Assembly: GCA_036346255.1 (NCBI GenBank)
Contig: CM070634.1
Span: 68,714,476 to 68,778,475, forward strand
From: Ampelocalamus luodianensis
Taxonomy: Eukaryota > Streptophyta > Magnoliopsida > Poales > Poaceae
Length of the DNA stretch: 64,000 nt
Direction of reading: 5' to 3'
Shown here one piece after another: positions 55,483 through 64,000 of this stretch. Each line of letters starts with the position of its first letter. Position 1 is the first letter of the stretch. The translations under genes and the position numbers were made by a program. Under the pieces are notes generated by a model. The model ran no database searches. It had not been told where the DNA came from and worked only from the letters and a program-made list of their open reading frames with translations.

Positions 55483-58400
55483 CTCACGCGAGGGAAGGCA
55501 TCCGGACGGTGCGGTTGCTTGGGCCAATCACAGCCGCAGATCTGCAGATGGACGGTCCAAAGCGCACCATCAGTCGGATGGTCCGAATGCATATCAGATC
55601 TCAGCCGTTGATCTCAAGATCGACGGTCAAGAATGATAGAGGCAACCGGCGGGTCCGAATGCACTCTAGATCTGGGTCGTTGATCACGGGATCGACGGTC
55701 CACGATCAACCAAGCGCCACGCACGGGACTTAAGTGCGCGGGGAGAATTTTAATGAGGACCCACATGTCAGAGAGACAGAGGGACAATTAAGACAGCGAT
55801 TAATTACCAGGAACCAATGATTAGTGATTAACTAGTAATTAATGCGTCCTAATGACAGGCACCGATGCGATTTAAGAGATTGGAGGGCCCGCATGTCAGA
55901 GACCCAAGGGGTTAATTTCCGACAGCGAACACCCCGACACATTAATTAACCAATGATTAGGCATTAATGATGTCGGAACAGCACGGAGTTGTGCCAGAGG
56001 GTGATTCAAGGATGTTGGGCCCACTGTCAGTGGCTCAACGACACACCTTAAGACACAATTAATGAACTAATGATTATCAATCACTGGTAATTAATGTGCC
56101 TTAACCAAATGACGAAAACGGGAGCTTCTTGCCGGCAAACTCCCGAGTGACTTCAACGGCTTGCCGCCGGCGACTCTGGCGTGGCGCGCCAACTAAGAAC
56201 TAAATGGAATCGCAATAGCACTCTGAACCTCTGGTGGCATTCTCATTGCGGTGAGAGGCCGGGCAGCCTAGCTAGCGGAAAATGGAAATGGAGCTCTCAG
56301 CGCTAAACATGAAAATGGCAAAAGCTCATTGCGGTCCAAATAGCGTGTGCGAGCCTCTAGGGACTAATAAGAAGCTACCTTGATGAAGAGAAGCTTCAAA
56401 GATGGCGGAGAAGCTGGTCCACGGTGGAGGCTCGCGGACTTGGAGAAGAAAGGTTGAAAATGGCACCACGAGCCAAATGAGTGATTCTAAAGCATCAATA
56501 TAGCTTCATTATGGTCCTGAAGCTACATGAGCAAGTAATTTGAAAATAGAGCACTCACAGAAATGAGGAAGAAGATGACCAATTTAGTGAATTTGAACAA
56601 ACCCCAAATTGGACAATTCCTGAGAATCAAATCCAACATAAAGTGAGGGGAAATGCTCAAGATAGTAAGGAGATAAGAATAGGGTAAAGAAACGTGAAGG
56701 AGAACCACTGGAACACTAAGAACACCAATGGAGCTCTTCGGGTCAACAATGGCGATTTGGGGGTTTTGAGGAGTTAAGCTCCAATACTGAAATTGGAGCT
56801 TGAGGGTGGTCTAAAGAAATACCAGGAAGTGAAAAGGGTGCTTATAAAGCTTTGAAAGCATTAGGATTTGGACCAAAAGCTTTTCGGGCGGCAAAGCACA
56901 AAGTACCAGACGCGGTCGACAAGGAAAAAGGTAATAGATGTGCATTAAGGTATGGCACGGCCGAATGTGTCTCCCACGACCCTTACTGTCGACTAGGGCG
57001 GCCGTAGGAAGCACAATTTGACACTGCCATCACTACCCTCTTTGTTCATGCGGCTAGAGGTTGAAGATGACCAGAGGAGAAGCTCGGGCGATCACGAGCC
57101 CTACGATTTAAATTGGGCGGTGAGATTACGCCACGCCTCGAGGTTTAAAACACAACAAAGGAGATCGCAAGCCTAGGATTAGAAATGAGCGGCTCAGATT
57201 GCCCCACGTCGCGACGTGGTTTACAACAGAGGACAAGCGGCGTTGGATTTTAATCCAATGGCTCGATTCAAACCAACAACCGGAGGGTCCGATCGTTTGA
57301 GAGGATGCGGGCGGTTAGATGGGAATCAACGGTTCAAATTTAACAGCGCAACCGGAAGGTCCGAATGTTTAAAAGCACAAGGGCCACACGATTAAGATCC
57401 AACGGTTGCGATTTGACGTGCGATTTTAAAAGAGAGACTCGGTGCGGCTAGTTGGCTGGACCGAGTCGGTTGGCTCGAGCCCGAGTCTGACTCGAACCCA
57501 AAGCACAGTGAATTTAGGTTTTGACTTTTCAATTAGAACAGAGACTTTGGAGGATTTATTTGAGATAGCAAAACAACTCCAAAAATTATGAAATTTTTAC
57601 AGGAGCTTGCTAACTCAGATATTAACCTTGTGTAAAATTTTCAGAGGTTTTTATACTGTGAATAAATCTCCAAAAATTCTGCAAGGCTCTGATTTCAGGT
57701 TTGACTGAAAGTCAAATAAGTTTGACTGCACCCTAAAAATATTCAAACAATTTCTAAAAATTGTGAAATTTTTCAGAGGGGTCACATACCATCCCAAGAA
57801 CTTAGGGAAAATATTTCCCGGAGATGATCAAAAGGTTTGACAAGAATGTTTTTGGAAGACAAGGTTTTCGATCAGAGTGACTTGTGACTTGTAATCCCAT
57901 AATTCTTTTGCAAGAATTCTTTAGAACAAACAAGGATTGCAAAATGTAAGAAAAAGTTTTAATTTCTACTCATTTTCTTACATTTGAAACGCAAGCCAAA
58001 ACATGGGATGTTACAGAGTGCATTTAGGAGCTCAGCCAAAAAGGACAGTGGTTAAAATTGACAACTATTGGGAGCTTCATATTTGTAATCACCTATTAAT
58101 AGCTAAATCGAGTAGCTAAAGAAATCATTGGTTCTAATAGCCTTTTTAGCTGAAAGTTGTGTTGTAGAATTAGTGAGTATTGGATGACAGTAACAACTTG
58201 CCATGGTTTTATAATAGCAATAGTAGCACTAGGCTAATGAGTTAAGTAATACCAGTTGGTAAGCTTTTAAAGATAAAAACTCATAAGTTGTTTCTTAGCA
58301 TCCAGTCATAAGATCATAACATCAAGTTATCAGATCATGCTCCCAGTTAAAATCCATAATAAGTTGTTTGCAACATAAAATTGGTTAAACTTCAAAATTT

Positions 58401-60180
58401 ATAACTAATTCAAATCAACCCCAAATCCAATGATTTTGTTCCTAAATTATCTAAGGTCATTATCTTCCTTCTGTTTTAAGTTCTCAACATTTTGAGATTT
58501 TTGGAATTTTGGTGTTTATTCGATACTTTTGCTTTGTCAATTCTTTTCGTTAGATGACGGTGATTCGGGAGTGCAACCGAAATGATTGTGAGAATGTCCA
58601 TATTATCAACAAGCAAAGGTAAGCAGTTTGATCATGTTAATCCTAATATTTTCAAGTCTAATATATTGTTTTCAACTTGTATGCATGTATTGCTTATTTT
58701 GTTGTTAAATTGATTAGTTAATCGTTTAGATGCATAATCTGTAGGTAAATGATTATCCTCTACTACTTGAGCCTAGGTTATTTGCTGTGATTAGAGTTCG
58801 TTGGATGGGCTCTTGTCACTTAGTAGATTACGGGTTCAAATTGCTTAGCCATGCTTAGCTATCGGTAGTATTGGGCGATCATCGACTTAGTCGATGATCT
58901 TGATCATACAAATGTTAATATTATTCCATTATGTCCAGCCCTTGTGTTTTGCTAATTTTTAAATCAAAAACTAAAAATAAAAATTATATCTTGACTTGGG
59001 CACAATGGTATGTTGGTGTGATCTGTTGGGTGTGATTGGAATGGTGCCTAAGTCCCTAAGGACCGAGTTACTTCTGTCACTAAGCCAAGCGCTTATTGCG
59101 TACTAACCACACGAGAGGGATATGGGTCGCAGGTGGTTATAGCTATTTTTATAAGGGGAAGAGCACCCGCAGTTGCTGTGGTTGGGCCGGTGCACCCTAC
59201 CCTTCGGGTTGTCTCGACTCTTAATTAGCATCATTCATTGGAAATGTCTCGTTAGACTTAGCCGTGCCTGCATACCCAAGGAAGTATGCTAACCGTGGCT
59301 GGTGGAAAGGCGGTCTATCGTGTGGGTACATTGGTACACCCCTACAGGGTTAAAACTATTCGAATAGCCTCCTCCTAGGTTATGGACATTGCTTGGTAAG
59401 GTCGTGCAAGAACTAGACTACAACCTTTTAAAAACTTAAAACTTGACATGGGTGGTATGAATGGGTAATTCATGCTATTGTTGTGGTGACTATTGGGTTA
59501 GTCACTTCCAGGGTGTTGTTGTCATCTATCTTTGGTTATTATGCTGTTCTTGCTGCTTTTTAAACAATAAAAACATATTGTAAACTTGCTTTTAAATGTA
59601 CTACATTATTGCAAATAAAGTTTGCTTTGTGCTGAAAATGAAACATATGGCATCCACTCAAATAAGCTTGCATGTAGCATATGTATAGGTCTACTACTCC
59701 ACACGTCAGTCTTGCGAGTACATTATTGTACTCATTTGCTTTGCTTAATGTTATTTATTGCAGAGGAAGAAGATGAGCCCCAAGGGCCTCACTTTTGTGA
59801 GTTGTGTTGTGGTGGTGTTTGGGACGACTAGTTTGGCGGTCCGGTTGGTTGCCTTGTGGGTAAAGGCACACTAATTGGCTTTTGTTTATCGCCATCTTAT
59901 GGCACTTTCGCTTCCACTATTTACATAGATATTTGTATGATATTTGGCCGGTCGGCCCCTCTTTTGTATTAACTCTATATTATGTATGTCTTCTAGTTTG
60001 TTGTTGTGCTTCGGTTCTATATGAATGAATGGAATTCATGCATGCTTTTGTAACGGGGTGTGTATACTGCATTTCTGGGAAGTATACATATCTCGAGGCT
60101 TGGTTTATTTGATTTGTGATGCTAGGGTCAATGGAAGACTAAGCATTACAAGCCAAATAAACCGGGGTCCTCACATCGTG

Positions 60181-61856
60181 GCAATGGCAAGAGCACCACC
60201 GCTGGCGAACGGGGTCAATACCCTGATGAGCGTGTGGAAAATCCTCAACATTCTCGCACTCCACTGAAACTATCTCAAGAGTCTGATATGGGTGATCCTG
60301 AGACAACTTGACAGAGAAAAATAGTGGCCCAGAAAAGTCTCCCTGGGCACGCTTATTATCAGTCAGAGGAAGCTTAGGAGCTCCAGCACATCAACGACTT
60401 GCTTGAGAATCCAACTCAAGAGCTCGCTCGAGCACCAGGCTACGATCTCTTCGCCGAAGTGATCGCACGGAGGCTTCGGAACATGATGGCAAGACTCGAG
60501 CGTCCTCGTCGACATCATTCCGAAAGTCGTAGCAGTATGACTCCATCGTCTATCAGTCGTTCGAACAACTCGTTACATGGAGATCGAAATGATAATCAAT
60601 CATGTCATTCTCCTGACTTGAGGAAGGCTCCTCGAACATCTGGAGATCAACAAGCTCCCAGGAGAGGTGATCTTTCACCACTCCAGGGTCAAAATCTACG
60701 ATAGCAGATGGAATACGAGGAGTATTTCCCTCGTAAGACTGAGGCCTACTATAGGTCAAGTCCACCCATGACTGGGTATCATCGAGTACGATCACCTGGT
60801 GACGTTAACCCTTCTTTCCTACAAAGAAGGAGCCAAGAAGTTATCACTGGATGTCGGGCGTTTTCACCCGATCTCCAAGTAGTTCGCTGGCCACCTCGTT
60901 TTCGACCAGCGAACATGGTGAAATTCGATGGAACCCAAAATCCCATTGAATTCCTCCGGATCTACACAACAGCTATCCGAGCAGCAGGAGGAGGAGAACA
61001 TGTAATGGCAAATTACCTTCTGACTGTGCTTGAGGGGTCTGCTCGATTATGGCTGCTAAACCAGCCATTCGAGTCGATCTACTCGTGGCAACACCTGTGG
61101 GATCTTCTGCTAGCGAACTTCTAGGGCACTTACAACCACCTTGGAAAGGAGGACGACCTGCACCGGATGAGACAAAACGATCATGAAACTCTGCGTCAAT
61201 TCATTAGACGTTTTAGTCAGGTTCGTAATTCCATTCCGGGGATTTCTGACTCATGTGTTATCAGAGCCTTTAAACAGGGAGTTCGCAGTACAAGGATAAC
61301 GGAGGACATTGCTTTGAATCCTCCTGCCACTGTCGTCGAACTCTTCGAGATGGCCGATAGATATGTGACTGCTGCTGAAGCAGTCGAGTGGAACAACACT
61401 ATCGATCGAGAGGACAATGTTCCTCAAGATGCAGGAAAAAGTGGTAAGAATAAGGACAAAAAAGCTAAAAAATTCAAGAACAAGGCGAAGGGTCGTAAAA
61501 CTCAAGCCACTGATTCTAAGGAGGTTTTAGCCGTAAGCGACAAAGAGCCTCATAATTCCAAACAAAATTCTAATTGAGGCAAAGGTAAGCGCCCCAAACG
61601 GAAGAATGATAAACCAAGGTGGTGTCCTTTTCATAAAAAGGAAGGACATGACCTTCGCAACTGCTGAGTTTTTCTATAAAAACTCGAAGACTATTACTCT
61701 AGCAAAGGGCCGCCTCCTACTCTTGAATAGGTAGGTCAAACTAGTGGTCGGAAGGAGTCGGATGATGATGAGGAGATGCCGTTTCAGGATCCACAGCACA
61801 CAATCGATCACAACTATGGGGGATCGTCGGCATATGAGTCAAGGCGACAGCTTAAG
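60181..61856 (+). pseudogene. Tat-2 gag, C-terminal part
   Basis: Continuation of the frame interrupted at 25528. Order: helical segment (ELQHINDLLENPTQELARAP), Arg/Ser-rich linker, capsid core (WPPRFRPANMVKFDGTQNP; LLTVLEGSARLWLLNQ; MRQNDHETLRQFIRRFSQ), Lys-rich tail (GKNKDKKAKKFKNKAKGRK) and zinc-binding WCPFHKKEGHDLRNC, a C-X2-H-X4-H-X4-C variant. The ORF carries at least six stops, several explained by C-to-T changes (CAG to TAG, CGA to TGA), yet no frameshift in the capsid. The sequence keeps the 44 bp missing from Tat-1. It is cut at 61856 by U; protease and pol are not in the window. Confidence 0.9.
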
Positions 61857-64000
61857 TGTGAGGACCCGGAATATTTAACTAGTAACACTTAACCTCCAAA
61901 TGGTTCTAGCGTTACTAATTAAACATTCTAAGCCTCGATGGACGTATGCTTCCCAGAATTGCAGCATATGCACATCTTCACAAAATTACACATCATTTCC
62001 ATACAACATACAAAACAAGTCTAGAAAAGGACATACATAAAGTAAGGTTATTACAAAAGAGAGCCGACCGGCCAAATAGAACAATATACAAGAATAACAG
62101 CGGAAGCAAAAGGTGCCATAAGATGGCTAGAACAAAAGTTGACCGGTTAGCCACACCACCCACAAGGCAACCGGCCGGGGCATAAGCTAGGCGCCTCATA
62201 AGCTACCACAAAGCACAACTCACGAGTGAGGCCCCTCAAGCTCACCTTCTTCCTCTGCAACAATTACATTTAAGCAAGATAGCGAGTACACAAAGGTACT
62301 CGCAAGGCGGCGTGTGGAATAGCGGACCTATTCATAAACTACATGCAAGCTCATTTAGGTGGAGGTTGTATGTCTCATTTTGCACAAAGCCAACTTTATT
62401 TGCAATAATGTAATACATTTGAAAACAAGTTTACAAATAAATTTAATCTGTTGAAAGTAGCGAAAATAATGATAAATACAAGTAACCACCTAGAAGTGAC
62501 TATCCCAATAGCCACCACAACATATACGAATCACGATTCGTACCACCCATCAAGTTTTAATTAAAGGTTGTAGTCTAACTCTTGAAAGACCTTGCCAAGC
62601 GTGTCCATAACCTAGGGCGAGGCTATTCGAATAGTTTTAACCTGCGGGGTGTACCAATGTACCCACACTTGGACCGCCTTTAAGCCACAAAAGCACACTT
62701 AGAAGGTATGCCGCACGCTAAGTCCTCTGAGCGCTTTCCAATATTGTGCATTGACTACGAGCCGCTCGTATGGATAGAAACCCATACGCTTACATTGCAA
62801 GCGAAAGGCGACAAATCCCATCACGGTGAAGTCTTTGGACACTACAATCTCCCAACACCATCCCTCCTGCGACTCCCTGCGACCCGAAGCCAATACACGC
62901 CAAAGTACTAAGTCAAGAGAGGTCCCATACCCTCTAGTGTGGTTAGCACGCACAAATGCTTGGTTTAGTGTAACAAGATGTTCGGTCCTTGTTGACCGGG
63001 CACCATTCGATCACACCCATAATCACACCAATCATACCATTGTGCCCAAGTCTAAATCATTTTGTTTTCAGTTTTAGTTTTCATAAGTAGACATGGCACA
63101 AGGCTGAAATCATAAATCATAATAAGTTTTATGTGATCAAGGTTATCGACAAGTCGATAACCGCCCATTTCTACCGAAACTAAGCATGGCTAAGCAATTA
63201 CTTCGCAAACTACTAAGTGACAAGAGCTCATCCATGAACTCTAAATCACAGCAAGTAATCCTAGGCTCATTGTAGTAGAGATCAATTCATTTGCCTAAGG
63301 AAATGCATCTACTAGGTCAACTAGCGACAATAGTTAACACAAAATAGCAATGCAATTACGTATAATTGTAAACAACATAAATACTTAAAATACTGGGATT
63401 AACATGATCAAACTGCTTGCCTTGCTGGATTTGTTCCTGCTACAGAGGGGAGTGCTCAGGTTCAATAAATTCTTCGGAACCTAACGCGAAAAGGCGATAA
63501 AACCCGATAAGAACGCATAACACCAAAAGGAACTCAACAGCAAAGAACAACCAAATCCCATGAAATTTCTACAGCAGCTAGGGGTTAATTTTAGACAATT
63601 TTAGAAACAAGAATCACTTCATTTGGACTTAGCATGAAAAAGTTATGGCTAATCTAAGTTCTCTCAGCCTGAAAAATTATAATTAAATTAATTTCGGTTA
63701 CTGTTCATGACAAAAATTTCTAGAATGATCTGGGACTTCAAATTTTTATGGTAGGTAGATATGGTTATCCTAACAACAGCAAAACTGAGTTTGCACAATT
63801 TGGAGTTGAAATGAATTAGTTATGATTTTTCTAAGTTCTAAAACTAGTGAACCATTAATTTCAGTGGCAAGGATCATATGAAGACCTATTCTATATTACA
63901 GTACAATCCTAGTGGGATTTAACAAAACTTAGTTTGCTCAGTTTGGGGTTACAGAGAATAAGTTATGCATTTTACAAATTTTCAATGAATTTCTAAACAA
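61857..64000 (-). mobile_element. Long LTR U, minus strand, running off the window
   Basis: Begins TGTGAGGACCCGG after the Tat-2 gag (5 bases before: TTAAG) and follows the W/Y/T pattern in reverse. Exon 3 starts at 62254 (minus) with a frame broken by TGA after GELEGPHS. CTATTCGAATAG is at 62623-62634 and a perfect hairpin GGTTATCGAC/GTCGATAACC at 63141-63162. Exon 2 is 63480-63421 (60 nt) with a GC donor. About 2.1 kb is visible; whether it is solo or a full element cannot be seen. Confidence 0.85.
62623..62634. repeat. Conserved CTATTCGAATAG palindrome (copy in U)
   Basis: One of nine copies of a 12-bp palindrome (10 bp in R) always in the second predicted intron: 11346-11357 (R), 18622-18633 (S), 22276-22287 (T), 29386-29397 and 59356-59367 (X), 47468-47479 and 50636-50647 (Y), 53661-53672 (W) and this one. 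In X, Y, T, W and U it is preceded by TGGTACACCCCTGCAGGG-type sequence and followed by CCTAGG/TTAGG and TTATGGAC. Confidence 0.9.

Larger units (their letters stand above)
52905..58015 (-). mobile_element. Solo long LTR W, minus strand
   Basis: The plus strand runs TGTGAGGACCC...GGGATGTTACA, 5111 bp, with duplications AAGTG (52900-52904) and GAGTG (58016-58020). Minus-strand order: U3 with CCGTTGGAT/ATCCAACGG palindromes (55461-55482 and others), a GCTTTATAAG box (56850-56841), a leader donor AAG|GTAGCT (about 56380), exon 2 (54624-54569) with a GC donor, intron elements (54312-54291; 53672-53661) and exon 3 (53288-53227). No interior, hence solo. The open frames in it are short and unsupported. 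Confidence 0.92.
25529..60175 (+). mobile_element. Long-LTR retrotransposon X, host of Z, Y and W
   Basis: X is bounded by TGTAACAGCCC (25529) and GGGGTCCTCACA (60175), with perfect TCGTG duplications at 25524-25528 and 60176-60180, so the 34.6 kb is one insertion event plus later nested ones. The 5' LTR is 25529-30205. The 3' LTR starts at 41883 and, after subtracting Y, W and their duplications, is about 4.62 kb against 4.68 kb for the 5' LTR. The interior without Z is only about 2.9 kb, with no gag or pol recognisable. X is therefore a large non-autonomous derivative (long LTRs, short non-coding interior), comparable in design to the LARD class. Confidence 0.92.
41883..60175 (+). mobile_element. 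3' LTR of X, split by Y and W
   Basis: The segments 41883-42805, 51362-52904 and 58021-60175 align in order with the 5' LTR 25529-30205 with only scattered differences and small indels. Y enters at a GCGCC target in the GC-rich leader and W at a GAGTG target in intron 1. This copy keeps GT at the exon-2 donor (58619), the hairpin 58877-58899, CTATTCGAATAG (59356-59367, with the neighbouring CCCTGCAGGG changed to CCCTACAGGG) and exon 3 (59764-59831). Confidence 0.92.

Noticed and set aside
41883..60175. Treating the three X-like segments at 41883, 51362 and 58021 as separate LTR fragments
   Set aside because: They join seamlessly in the order of the 5' LTR once Y and W with their target duplications are removed, and the outer TCGTG duplication shows a single insertion.

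Overview
The window is plant nuclear DNA, most likely from a grass. No intact host gene, tRNA, rRNA, CRISPR array or prokaryotic gene was found. Almost every base belongs to LTR retrotransposons inserted into one another. The grass assignment rests on three things: Tat-type Ty3/gypsy elements with an extra antisense gene, a Copia LTR opening with the BARE/Angela-like 'ATGCCCTAGAGGCAAT' block, and long LTRs with GC-rich leaders. It is an inference. No single species is indicated.

Layout. (1) 1-2326: two fragments of long LTRs on the minus strand. (2) 2327-10425: a decayed Tat-lineage Ty3/gypsy element on the minus strand ('Tat-1': gag, protease, RT, RNase H, integrase, plus a spliced antisense ORF on the plus strand). 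A 580-bp Copia solo LTR sits in its gag. (3) 10428-23225: a second antisense-ORF gene fragment ('putative gypsy type transposon'/Transposase_28-like, minus strand) with its own TATA region. It is split by solo LTR R (10654-14324) and solo LTR T (14809-22840); T itself contains solo LTR S (16124-19302). (4) About 23226-25528 and 60181-61856: a second Tat element ('Tat-2', plus strand; LTR, primer-binding site, gag). (5) 25529-60175: long-LTR element X, inserted in the Tat-2 gag with target duplication TCGTG on both sides. Its interior carries element Z (31892-40632). Its 3' LTR carries element Y (42806-51356) and solo LTR W (52905-58015). (6) 61857-64000: start of long LTR U, minus strand, running off the window.

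Each nested insertion was delimited by TG...CA ends and 5-bp target duplications (X TCGTG; Z AATGA; Y GCGCC/ACGCC; W AAGTG/GAGTG; T AGAAC/GGAAC; S GAGGG; R TCGGG/CCGGG; Copia GTAGT). This gives a relative chronology: Tat-2 before X, X before Z, Y and W; the antisense-ORF locus before R and T; T before S.

The most interesting signal is in the long LTRs (R, S, T, X, Y, W, U and, more distantly, Z). They appear to share a spliced leader. There is a GC-rich first exon after a TATA-like box, a second exon of about 56-65 nt, and a terminal exon of about 60 nt ending in a short acidic reading frame. The second intron usually has a non-canonical GC donor (AAG|GCAAGY). It carries a core of inverted repeats whose arms co-vary between families, including CTATTCGAATAG in nine copies. 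Z has an array of seven hairpins in the same intron, with changes between its own two LTRs that mostly keep pairing. Tat-2 has an independent array of six co-varying hairpins upstream of its TATA box. None of this looks protein-coding in the ordinary sense. It suggests structured RNA or palindromic regulatory DNA maintained in LTRs.

All coding regions are broken (stops, frameshifts, lost catalytic residues), and every element here is probably non-autonomous or dead. Coordinates of element ends are exact where a target duplication is quoted and approximate elsewhere. All identity statements are by eye.
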